Source: Moraxellaceae bacterium
GTDB lineage: Bacteria; Pseudomonadota; Gammaproteobacteria; Pseudomonadales; Moraxellaceae
Reading direction: 5' to 3'
Assembly: GCA_003543245.1 (NCBI GenBank)
Contig: DPJB01000027.1
Coordinates: 35,573 to 77,368, forward strand
DNA: 41,796 nt
Positions 32,822-40,236 of this stretch are shown in pieces. Position 1 is the stretch's first letter. Every line of letters begins with the position of its first letter. The notes beneath the pieces were generated by a model, which saw nothing but the letters and a program-made list of their open reading frames with translations, did not search any database and was not told the DNA's origin. Made by a program: the position numbers and the translations under genes.

Positions 32822-33682
32822 ATGTCGACCCGCCATGAACTAGTGCCGGTTGTGTTGTCGGTTCCCGGGGCCAACCTCGGCGCCTACATGACCACCGTCC
32901 ACGGCATTCCCGTGCTGACGGCCGATGAAGAACGCGTCCTCGCTGAGCGTTACTTCAATGAAGAAGACGTTGATGCAGCCCGCCAGCTGGTGCTGTCGCA
33001 CCTGCGTTTTGTCGTGCACATCGCCAAGAGCTATGCCGGTTACGGCCTGCCCCAGGCCGACCTGATCCAGGAAGGCAATGTCGGCCTGATGAAAGCCGTA
33101 AAGCGCTTTGATCCGGGCATGGGCGTGCGTCTGGTCTCGTTTGCCGTGCACTGGATCAAGTCCGAGATTCACGAGTACGTGATCCGCAACTGGCGCATCG
33201 TCAAGGTCGCCACCACCAAGGCGCAACGCAAGCTGTTCTTCAACCTGCGCAGCAAGAAAAAGGGTTCAGGCCGCCTGAGCGTGGCCGAGGCCGAGCGCAT
33301 CGCCAGCGACCTGAACGTGACGCCGGAGCAGGTCATCGAGATGGAGGGACGACTGTACTCCTTCGATGCCTCCTTCGATGCTGCACCGGACGAAGACGAG
33401 GACCGTGCCGGTCAGGCGCCTGCCTACTATCTGGAAGACAACCGCTACGACCCGGCCGTACAGCTGGAAGAAGCAGACTGGGAAGCAGACTCCACCGAGC
33501 GCCTGATGGCCGCGATGGGCAAGCTCGACGCCCGCAGCCAGGCCATTCTGGCCCGGCGCTGGCTGGCCGAGGACAAGGCCACGCTGCATGAACTGGCTGC
33601 CGAATACGGGGTGTCCGCCGAACGTATCCGCCAGCTGGAAAAGAATGCGATGGAAAAGATCAAGGCAACGCTGACGGCCTGA
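32822..33682 (+). CDS. rpoH: RNA polymerase sigma-32 factor RpoH (heat shock)
   Basis: The 286-residue sigma factor has region 2 (LIQEGNVGLMKAVKRFDPG; the SFAVHWIKSEIHEY helix), the diagnostic RpoH box QRKLFFNLR at 135-143, and region 4 with a helix-turn-helix ending HELAAEYGVSAERIRQLEKN. It directs transcription of chaperone and protease genes. An upstream in-frame ATG at 32789 would add 11 residues. I prefer 32822 because the candidate transcription start falls at about 32789, and the upstream ATG has AAGG directly against it with no spacing. Its CIRCE-covered promoter implies control by HrcA. It follows ftsYEX as in most gammaproteobacteria. Confidence 0.96.
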   Translation: MSTRHELVPVVLSVPGANLGAYMTTVHGIPVLTADEERVLAERYFNEEDVDAARQLVLSHLRFVVHIAKSYAGYGLPQADLIQEGNVGLMKAVKRFDPGMGVRLVSFAVHWIKSEIHEYVIRNWRIVKVATTKAQRKLFFNLRSKKKGSGRLSVAEAERIASDLNVTPEQVIEMEGRLYSFDASFDAAPDEDEDRAGQAPAYYLEDNRYDPAVQLEEADWEADSTERLMAAMGKLDARSQAILARRWLAEDKATLHELAAEYGVSAERIRQLEKNAMEKIKATLTA

Positions 33683-33707
33683 CTTGTTCGCCATTGCCCG
33701 TTACACT

Positions 33708-33736
33708 AACGCCGCGCCCGACGCGGCGTTTTTATT
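33708..33736 (+). terminator. Intrinsic terminator after rpoH
   Basis: A 9-base-pair stem AACGCCGCG / CGCGGCGTT with a 5-base loop is followed by a T-rich run (TTTATTTG), 25 bases after the rpoH stop. Confidence 0.88.
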
Positions 33737-33790
33737 TGTCTTCCGCTGACCTTCACTGCCCTCACCCGGACAGTGAAGGGGACACCCGTG

Positions 33791-34162
33791 ATGCCCAATT
33801 TCATTTCCATCGCCAGCCTCAACCTGCTGCTGGCCGTTACCCTCGGCGCCTTTGGTGCACACGGCCTGAAGGCGCGCGTCAGCGCCGAGCAGCTGGCGTG
33901 GTGGCACACGGCCGTGCAATACCACTTCTGGCATGCGCTGGGCCTGTTTGGTATCGGCCTGCTGTTGCTCAGCCAGCCCGCACTGAATGGTGGCCGCACA
34001 GCCGGCTGGCTGCTGCAGGCCGGCATCGTGATTTTTTGCGGCACGCTCTATGCGATGACCCTGGGCGCACCGCGCTGGTTTGGTGCCATCACGCCGATTG
34101 GCGGCCTGCTGATGATGGCCGGTTGGGCCACCCTGGCCTGGGCCACGGTAAAGCTGGGGTAA
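33791..34162 (+). CDS. DUF423 family membrane protein
   Basis: This 123-residue inner-membrane protein (E. coli YgdD type) has four hydrophobic helices and the family features: LGAFGAHGLKARVS near the start, WWHTAVQYHFWHALGL, IFCGTLYAMTLG and ITPIGGLLMMAGW. Function is unknown. The ATG at 33791 is used, with AAGGGG upstream; a GTG at 33773 is possible. It lies 4 bases before thiS, a pairing also found in Pseudomonas. Confidence 0.92.
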   Translation: MPNFISIASLNLLLAVTLGAFGAHGLKARVSAEQLAWWHTAVQYHFWHALGLFGIGLLLLSQPALNGGRTAGWLLQAGIVIFCGTLYAMTLGAPRWFGAITPIGGLLMMAGWATLAWATVKLG

Positions 34163-34166
34163 CGGC

Positions 34167-34367
34167 ATGCAGATCCATCTGAATGGCGAGCTTCATGAAT
34201 GCCCTGATGCCATGACACTGGCCGCGCTGGTGGCAACCCTCGACCTCGCCGGCAAACGCATTGCTGTCGAGATCAATGGCGAGATTGCACCGCGCAGCCA
34301 GCATGCATCGATCATCCTGCACGCCAATGATCGTGTGGAAATCGTGCAAGCCATTGGCGGTGGCTAA
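34167..34367 (+). CDS. thiS: ThiS, sulfur carrier protein for thiamine synthesis
   Basis: This 66-residue ubiquitin-like protein ends in Gly-Gly (IVQAIGGG), the residue pair that is adenylated and thiocarboxylated by ThiF-type enzymes. It delivers sulfur to ThiG for the thiazole ring. Beta-grasp features are visible (IHLNGELHECPDAMTLAALV). It starts 4 bases after the DUF423 stop and precedes thiG by 88 bases. Confidence 0.95.
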   Translation: MQIHLNGELHECPDAMTLAALVATLDLAGKRIAVEINGEIAPRSQHASIILHANDRVEIVQAIGGG

Positions 34368-34455
34368 GGCCCGACCGGGCAACGGCAGACTCACGGCAAT
34401 ACATACTCTTTCTCACCAGACAGGCACTGCATTTTTCCTCGCGGCGAAACAGTGA

Positions 34456-35241
34456 ATGAACATGACAGATACCCTCACGATTGCCGGCAAGACCTACTCA
34501 TCGCGTTTGCTGGTAGGCACCGGCAAGTACAAGGATTTCGACGAGACCCGTGCCGCCATCGAGGCCTCCGGGGCGGAAATCGTCACCGTGGCCATCCGCC
34601 GTACCAACATCGGCCAGAATGCCGGCGAGCCCAACCTGCTGGATGTGCTGTCGCCGGACAAGTACACCATCCTGCCGAACACGGCCGGCTGTCACTCCGC
34701 CGACGATGCCGTGCGCACCTGCCGTCTGGCGCGCGAACTGCTGGACGGTCACAAGCTGGTGAAGCTGGAAGTGCTGGCCAATGACCACACGCTGTACCCG
34801 AATGTGGTCGAAACATTGAAGGCCGCCGAAGTGCTGGTAAAGGACGGCTTTGACGTGATGGTGTACACCTCGGACGACCCGATCATTGCCAAACAGCTCG
34901 AAGAAATCGGCTGTGTGGCGGTGATGCCGCTTGGCTCGCTGATCGGCTCTGGCCTGGGCATCGTCAATCCCTACAACCTGCGCATCATCCTAGACCAGGC
35001 GAAAGTGCCGGTACTGGTGGATGCCGGGGTTGGCACCGCCTCCGATGCCGCCTATGCCATGGAGCTGGGCTGCGAGGCCGTGCTGATGAACACCGCCATC
35101 GCGAAAGCAAACAGCCCGGTGCTGATGGCCTCGGCCATGAAGAAGGCCATCGAGGCCGGCCGCGAGGCTTTTCTGGCCGGCCGCATGGAGAAGAAGCTGT
35201 ACGGCTCTGCCTCCAGCCCGATCACCGGCAAGTTTTTCTGA
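34456..35241 (+). CDS. thiG: ThiG, thiazole synthase
   Basis: This 261-residue TIM-barrel enzyme forms the thiazole phosphate moiety of thiamine from 1-deoxy-D-xylulose 5-phosphate, dehydroglycine and ThiS thiocarboxylate. The Schiff-base Lys is at 103 in VKLEVLANDHTLYPN. The N-terminal GKTYSSRLLVGTGKY, the VAIRRTNIG strand and the GVGTASDAAYAMELGCEAVL phosphate-binding loop are typical. A second ATG at 34462 could be the start. ThiO/ThiH and ThiF partners are not in the window. Confidence 0.97.
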   Translation: MNMTDTLTIAGKTYSSRLLVGTGKYKDFDETRAAIEASGAEIVTVAIRRTNIGQNAGEPNLLDVLSPDKYTILPNTAGCHSADDAVRTCRLARELLDGHKLVKLEVLANDHTLYPNVVETLKAAEVLVKDGFDVMVYTSDDPIIAKQLEEIGCVAVMPLGSLIGSGLGIVNPYNLRIILDQAKVPVLVDAGVGTASDAAYAMELGCEAVLMNTAIAKANSPVLMASAMKKAIEAGREAFLAGRMEKKLYGSASSPITGKFF

Positions 35242-35308
35242 CCTTATCCGGTGCTGCACCGTTCAACGGCGCGGCATCCCGTTTTTCATTTTTTTGCCGG
35301 ACGCCACC

Positions 35309-36034
35309 GTGACCGATAGCCCTGCGCAGCCCGAAACGACCACCGCCTCCACTGGCGAAAAAGTGATGCGTCGCATCCAGACCTTCATGCGCCGTTCCTC
35401 GCCGTTCACCGCCTCGCAGAAACAGGGCATGGCAGAGTTTGCCCCGCGATTCCTGCTGCCGCGCACGCGTGAGCCCTTTGTCGCCAAAGACGTATTCGGT
35501 CGCGATGCGCCACTGACCGTGGAAGTCGGCTTCGGCATGGGTTACACGCTGGCGGAAATGGCAAAGGCAGCACCGGAGCGCGACTTCATCGGCATCGAGA
35601 TCCACGAACCCGGTGTGGCACAACTCTGCTTTGAACTCGGTACGCAGAACATCACCAATGTGCGCATCCTGGACGAGGATGCACTGGAGCTACTGGAACA
35701 GCGCTTTGCCGATGGCAGCATCGACACCTTCCAGCTGTTCTTTCCGGACCCGTGGCAGAAGGCGCGCCATTACAAGCGCCGCTTCGTGAACCATGCCAAT
35801 GCGGAACTCATTCGCCGCAAGCTGAAAACCGGCGGTATTTTTCACATGGCGACCGACTGGCAGAACTATGCCGAATGGATGCTGGAGCACATGGAAACGG
35901 CGCCGGGCTATGAGAATGTTGCCGGCAAGGGCAACTATCACCCGCGCCCGGATTTCCGTCCGCTGACGAAGTTTGAAATCCGCGGCCACAAGGCCGGTCA
36001 CGGGGTATGGGACCTGATTTACCGCAAGTGCTGA
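35309..36034 (+). CDS. trmB: tRNA (guanine(46)-N7)-methyltransferase TrmB
   Basis: This protein of about 241 residues has the TrmB SAM-binding motif VGFGMGYTLAEMAKAAPERD, the acidic GIEIHEPGVAQ strand and the family signature FFPDPWQKARHYKRRFV. It forms m7G46 in tRNA variable loops. The GTG at 35309 is chosen; a TTG at 35294 is the alternative, and neither has a strong ribosome site. It follows thiG by 67 bases, as in Pseudomonas. Confidence 0.93.
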   Translation: MTDSPAQPETTTASTGEKVMRRIQTFMRRSSPFTASQKQGMAEFAPRFLLPRTREPFVAKDVFGRDAPLTVEVGFGMGYTLAEMAKAAPERDFIGIEIHEPGVAQLCFELGTQNITNVRILDEDALELLEQRFADGSIDTFQLFFPDPWQKARHYKRRFVNHANAELIRRKLKTGGIFHMATDWQNYAEWMLEHMETAPGYENVAGKGNYHPRPDFRPLTKFEIRGHKAGHGVWDLIYRKC

Positions 36035-36106
36035 TGACACGCGCACGTTCCGGCCGCTAGTCGTTCCGGTTTTTTCCGGCGCCGCATGACGGAGTACGCA
36101 GAATAT

Positions 36107-37279
36107 CTAGGCCAGAAAAGCGTTCAGGACCTGATTCAGGTAATTGAAGCCGGTTGCAGTGCACGCCAACCGGTTTTCATCAGGCACCAGCAGTTTCCTG
36201 TGCCGCAAATCCGCCAGCACCGGCGCAATCCGTTCCAGCGCCAGGCCCGTGCGTTCGGCAAACAGCGCCGATGACACACCATCACGCAACCGCAATGCAT
36301 TCAGCATGAACTCGAAGGCAATTTCATCGTTATCGACCCGCGCTGCCTCCGGTCCGAAGCGGCCAGTGTTGAGGCCGGCCAGATAGTCGCGCGGCAACCG
36401 GGTGCGCGCATGGCGCCAGATACCTGCATGCTCGCCATCGGCATGCGTGATCTTGCCGTGGGCACCGGCCCCGATCGCCAGATAGTCGCCAAACTCCCAG
36501 TACAGCCGGTTGTGACGGCACTGGTGTCCGGGCCTTGCGTAGGCCGACACTTCATATTGCTCGTAACCTGCTGATGCCAGCCTTGCCTGCCCTGCTTCCT
36601 GGATGGCCCACAAGGCATCATCCTCGGGCAGCAAGGGCCGTTCGCGATAAAACACCGTGTTGGGCTCGATGGTCAGCTGATACCAGGACAGGTGGGTGGG
36701 CGCGAGTGCAATGGCCTGCTCCAGATCGGCGAGCGCCATGTCGACGCGTTGTCCGGGCAGTCCGTGCATGAGATCGAGATTGAAATTGGTAAAGCCGGAC
36801 GCGCGCGCTGTTTCTGCCGCACGCACCGCTTCGTCACGTCCATGGATGCGGCCCAGTGCTTGCAACTGCTGCGGATCGAAACTCTGCACGCCGATCGACA
36901 GACGATTGATGCCCGCCTCGCGATAACCCGTAAACCGTGCCTGCTCTACCGTGCCAGGATTGGCTTCCAGCGTGATCTCGGCATCCGCAGCAAAGGCAAA
37001 CATGGCGCGCAGCCCGTCGAACAGCGCCTGGTAAGCCTCCGGGGAAAACAGTGATGGCGTGCCACCACCAATAAAGACCGACGCAATCTCGCGCCCCTGC
37101 ACACCAGCCAGTTGCTGACGTGCATCCATCAGCAACGCCCGTACATAATCGGCTTCGGGCAATGCCGCAGCTGCCTCATGCGAATTGAAGTCGCAATACG
37201 GGCATTTGCGCACGCACCATGGCACGTGAATGTAGAGCGCGAGCGGCGGCAATGCGATCATGGGAACATCTGCACTCAT
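36107..37279 (-). CDS. hemW: HemW, radical SAM heme chaperone (HemN-like)
   Basis: The protein has about 390 residues and starts at the ATG at 37279 (or 37261); the frame extends to a TTG at 37345, which would run into the divergent EVE gene and is discounted. The radical-SAM cluster motif CVRKCPYC gives Cys22, Cys26 and Cys29. Other landmarks are FIGGGTPSLF, the SAM motif EANPGTVE, SIGVQSFDPQQLQALGR and the HNRLYWEF motif that separates HemW from the coproporphyrinogen oxidase HemN. By family it transfers heme to respiratory proteins. It is convergent with trmB and divergent from the EVE-domain gene. Confidence 0.93.
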   Translation of the reverse strand: MSADVPMIALPPLALYIHVPWCVRKCPYCDFNSHEAAAALPEADYVRALLMDARQQLAGVQGREIASVFIGGGTPSLFSPEAYQALFDGLRAMFAFAADAEITLEANPGTVEQARFTGYREAGINRLSIGVQSFDPQQLQALGRIHGRDEAVRAAETARASGFTNFNLDLMHGLPGQRVDMALADLEQAIALAPTHLSWYQLTIEPNTVFYRERPLLPEDDALWAIQEAGQARLASAGYEQYEVSAYARPGHQCRHNRLYWEFGDYLAIGAGAHGKITHADGEHAGIWRHARTRLPRDYLAGLNTGRFGPEAARVDNDEIAFEFMLNALRLRDGVSSALFAERTGLALERIAPVLADLRHRKLLVPDENRLACTATGFNYLNQVLNAFLA

Positions 37280-37338
37280 ACAAAGACTGGCAATGGTCGA
37301 CTGCATCGCCAGACAAACAGCAGGCCAATGGAGACGCC

Positions 37339-37788
37339 ATGGCAACCTGGCTATTGAAATCGGAACCGTCCGTATTTTCGATTGACGATCTGCAACAGCG
37401 GGGCACGGCCCTGTGGGACGGGGTGCGCAATTATCAGGCGCGTAATTTCCTGCGCGCCATGCAGGCTGGCGATGAAGCCCTATTCTACCACTCGAGCTGT
37501 GCCGAGCCCGGGATTGTCGGACGGATGACCATTGTGCGGACTGCCTATCCGGACCCCACGCAGTTCAATCCGGAGAGCCCTTACTTCGACCCGAAGTCCC
37601 CGGCCGGCACGCCGCGCTGGGACAGTGTGGATGTCTGTTTTGCCGGAAAGTTTTCACGCGTGCTGACGCTGGCTGAACTGAAAGCTGTACCGGCACTGGC
37701 AGGACTGGCACTGGTGCAAAAAGGTTCACGCCTGTCGGTGATGCCGGTGTCGGCCGCCGAATGGAAAACGATCCTGGAAATAGCGTGA
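37339..37788 (+). CDS. EVE domain protein (thymocyte nuclear protein 1 family)
   Basis: This 149-residue protein is essentially one EVE domain, starting at the ATG at 37339 with GGAG upstream. It opens MATWLLKSEPSVFSIDDL, then WDGVRNYQARNFLRAM and EALFYHSSCAEPGIVG, the core of the domain (a PUA-like fold). EVE domains in this family bind modified bases in DNA or RNA and are found in systems that sense modified nucleic acids, but this free-standing form is common in bacteria with no proven role. It is 3 bases from the convergent rdgB stop. Confidence 0.92.
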   Translation: MATWLLKSEPSVFSIDDLQQRGTALWDGVRNYQARNFLRAMQAGDEALFYHSSCAEPGIVGRMTIVRTAYPDPTQFNPESPYFDPKSPAGTPRWDSVDVCFAGKFSRVLTLAELKAVPALAGLALVQKGSRLSVMPVSAAEWKTILEIA

Positions 37789-37791
37789 GTG

Positions 37792-38397
37792 TCAGTCGTG
37801 CAGGAAAGCAGTAACGCGCGCCTTCAGTTGCTGCAGTGCCTGGCCGCGATGACTGAGTGCATTCTTGCGCTCACGCGGTAACTCGGCGCTGCTCATGTTG
37901 TCCGCTGGCACCAGAAAAAGCGGATCATAGCCAAACCCCTGATCGCCACGCGGCTGTTCGAGAATCTCGCCGGCCCACTCACCCTGACAGATCAGCGGCA
38001 AGGGATCATCGGCATGCCGCACCAGCACCAGCACGCAGACAAAGCGCGCCGTCAGCGGCGACTGCGCACGGTGCGGCAGCAGGTCCTGCAGCAACTTGCG
38101 GTTGTTGTCTGCATCGGTGGCACCGGCACCCGCATAGCGCGCGGAATAAATCCCGGGGGCGCCACCCAGTACATCGACACACAGGCCGGAATCATCGGCC
38201 AGCGCCGGCAGGCCGGTGATGCGTGCGGCATGTCGAGCCTTCAGGATGGCATTCTCGACAAAACTGAGGCCGGTCTCGTCGGCATCAGACACACCCAGAT
38301 CCTTTTGCGACAGGATCTCGAAGGACTGGTCAGCGAGCAGGGCACGCAACTCCTTCAGCTTGCCGGCATTGCCGGTGGCAAGAACGATTTTCTGCAT
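37792..38397 (-). CDS. rdgB: RdgB/HAM1 family non-canonical purine NTP pyrophosphatase
   Basis: This 201-residue enzyme has the family start VLATGNAGKLKELRALL and the substrate/metal segment ADDSGLCVDVLGGAPGIYSA, then RYAG, and ends with SHRGQALQQLK. It hydrolyses ITP, dITP and XTP to monophosphates, cleansing the nucleotide pool. It lies 17 bases downstream of metW in the metX-metW-rdgB run and converges with the EVE gene. Confidence 0.96.
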   Translation of the reverse strand: MQKIVLATGNAGKLKELRALLADQSFEILSQKDLGVSDADETGLSFVENAILKARHAARITGLPALADDSGLCVDVLGGAPGIYSARYAGAGATDADNNRKLLQDLLPHRAQSPLTARFVCVLVLVRHADDPLPLICQGEWAGEILEQPRGDQGFGYDPLFLVPADNMSSAELPRERKNALSHRGQALQQLKARVTAFLHD

Positions 38398-38414
38398 GAT
38401 GGTTTCCGGGCGGC

Positions 38415-39005
38415 TCAGCGCGTCAGACGGTAGATGGCCACTTCGCCGAACAGGTTGGGAAACAGACGGGCAAGCACGCTGCCCTGCTGGCCGCCGTCGA
38501 CAGCAATACGATCCAGCACCCGGATGCCTTTTTCACGACAGAGCGCATCAAAGTCGTTGAACGTGCACAGATGGATATTGGGTGTGTTGTACCAGGTGTA
38601 GGGCAACGCCTCCGACACCGGCATCATGCCCCTGAAGGTCAGGTAAAACCGCGTGGTCCAGTGGGCAAAATTCGGAAAGGTGATGATGACTTCACGCCCG
38701 ACACGCAACATGTCCTCCAGCAGCACATCCGGCTTTTCCACTGCCTGCAGTGCCTGGGTCATGATCACGGTATCAAAGCTGGCATCGCCAAGATTGCCCA
38801 GACCAACATTGAGGTTCTGTTCGATCACATTGATGCCGCGGCTGATACAGGCCGTGATGCGATCCGCATCAATTTCAACGCCGTAGCCACGCACCGCAAA
38901 ATTATCGCGCAGATGCACGAGCAGCTCACCATCACCACAACCCAGATCGAGTACGCGGGAACCCGGCGTTACCCATTTTTCGGCAAGCGCGAGATCAAGA
39001 CGCAT
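38415..39005 (-). CDS. metW: MetW, methionine biosynthesis methyltransferase-like protein
   Basis: This 196-residue class I SAM-fold protein has VLDLGCGDGELLVHL near residue 20 and the MetW-type QALQAVEKPDVLLEDMLRVG. It overlaps the end of metX by 11 bases. By family MetW is required with the MetX of proteobacteria for efficient homoserine O-succinylation and methionine synthesis. Confidence 0.94.
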   Translation of the reverse strand: MRLDLALAEKWVTPGSRVLDLGCGDGELLVHLRDNFAVRGYGVEIDADRITACISRGINVIEQNLNVGLGNLGDASFDTVIMTQALQAVEKPDVLLEDMLRVGREVIITFPNFAHWTTRFYLTFRGMMPVSEALPYTWYNTPNIHLCTFNDFDALCREKGIRVLDRIAVDGGQQGSVLARLFPNLFGEVAIYRLTR

Positions 39006-40149
39006 GAGTATTCCCCACCTTGATATGCTTCATGTAGGAACCAAACACGTCGACATAACGCGGAATGGACAACAGGAACGAGTCGTGACCCTGCGGCGCA
39101 TCTATTTCGGCGTAGCAGACATCCTTGCCTTCATGAATCAGTGCGTTCACGATCTCGCGCGAGCGCTCGGGAGAAAAACGCCAGTCCGTGGTGAACGACA
39201 CCACCAGAAAGCGGCATTTGGCCCGCGCCAGGGTTTTTGCCAGATCGTTGTCGTACTCACGCGCCGGATCAAAATAATCGAGCGCCTTGGTCATGAGCAG
39301 ATAGGTGTTGGCGTCAAAATTTCGCGAGAACGTCTCGCCCTGATGACGCAGATAGGACTCCACCTGGAACTCGACATCAAAGCCGTACATGAACTGGCCG
39401 GAACGCAGGTCGCGACCGAACTTCTGCTTCATCGCCTCATCAGACAGATAGGTGATGTGACCAACCATGCGCGCCAGAATCAGGCCACGCCGCGGATAAG
39501 TGTCGTGCTGGTAGAAGCGCCCGCCGTAAAAATCCGGATCGGTCAGGATGGACTGGCGGGCGACTTCGTTGAAGGCAATGTTCTGTGCCGACAGCTTGGG
39601 GGCACTCGCAATCACCACGGCATTGCGCAAGCGCTCGGGGTAATCCACCGACCACTGCAGCACCTGCATGCCGCCGAGCGAACCACCAACCACTGCCGCC
39701 CACTGCTCGATATCCAGATGATCGGCAAGGCGGGCCTGCACCTGCACCCAGTCCTTCACCGTGACCAGCGGAAAATCCGGGCCCCAGTTATGACCATTCT
39801 CGGGATTGATGGAGGCGGGGCCGGTGGAGCCGTGGCAACCGCCCAGATTATTGAGCGCCACCACAAAAAACTTGTTGGTATCAATCACCTTGCCGGGGCC
39901 AATGCACTCATCCCACCAGCCGGGCTTGCTGTCGTCCATGCTGTGATAGCCGGCGGCATGATGATGACCGGACAGGGCATGGCAGATCAGCACGGCATTG
40001 TCGCGCACATCGTTGAGCACGCCATAGGTTTCGTAAACGAGGTCATAGGCCGGCAACACGCGCTTGCACTCAAGGGTGAGCGGTGTATCGACATGAACGG
40101 TCTGCGGGGTAACCAGACCAACAGAATCGGCAGGAATGACAGCAGGCAT
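38995..40149 (-). CDS. metX: Homoserine O-acyltransferase MetX (probably O-succinyltransferase)
   Basis: This 384-residue alpha/beta hydrolase-fold enzyme has nucleophile Ser157 in VGGSLGGMQ, an acidic residue in SFTTDWRFSPER and the catalytic His in APQGHDSFLL. The acyl acceptor region reads SGHHHAAGYHSMDDSKPGWW. It acylates homoserine as the first committed step to methionine. In proteobacteria MetX proteins paired with MetW are mostly succinyltransferases (MetXS), so annotation as acetyltransferase would be risky; the active-site residues that decide this were not checked in an alignment. No S-box or similar leader is seen upstream (87 bases to the next gene). Confidence 0.93.
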   Translation of the reverse strand: MPAVIPADSVGLVTPQTVHVDTPLTLECKRVLPAYDLVYETYGVLNDVRDNAVLICHALSGHHHAAGYHSMDDSKPGWWDECIGPGKVIDTNKFFVVALNNLGGCHGSTGPASINPENGHNWGPDFPLVTVKDWVQVQARLADHLDIEQWAAVVGGSLGGMQVLQWSVDYPERLRNAVVIASAPKLSAQNIAFNEVARQSILTDPDFYGGRFYQHDTYPRRGLILARMVGHITYLSDEAMKQKFGRDLRSGQFMYGFDVEFQVESYLRHQGETFSRNFDANTYLLMTKALDYFDPAREYDNDLAKTLARAKCRFLVVSFTTDWRFSPERSREIVNALIHEGKDVCYAEIDAPQGHDSFLLSIPRYVDVFGSYMKHIKVGNTHAS

Positions 40150-40189
40150 GGTGAGAAATCAGACTCCGGGCCCGCAAGTGTATCGGGGG

Positions 40190-40228
40190 GCGGCCGGAGA
40201 GAGAAGCCAAAGCCTCATCTCCGGCCGC
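40190..40228 (-). terminator. Stem-loop downstream of the dynamin-like gene
   Basis: An 11-base-pair stem (GCGGCCGGAGA with TCTCCGGCCGC) has a 17-base loop, right after the dynamin-like stop at 40237. No T-run follows on the minus strand, so termination may be weak or Rho-dependent; it separates this gene from metX. Confidence 0.5.
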
Positions 40229-40236
40229 GATGGCAC

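Noticed and set aside
37280..37345. HemW start at the TTG at 37345
   Set aside because: It would overlap the start of the divergent EVE-domain gene and adds residues not seen in the family; ATG at 37279 is sufficient.
38995..40149. MetX as homoserine O-acetyltransferase
   Set aside because: The name is often transferred by similarity, but the metX-metW pairing in proteobacteria points to succinyltransferase; kept as probable only because residues were not aligned.
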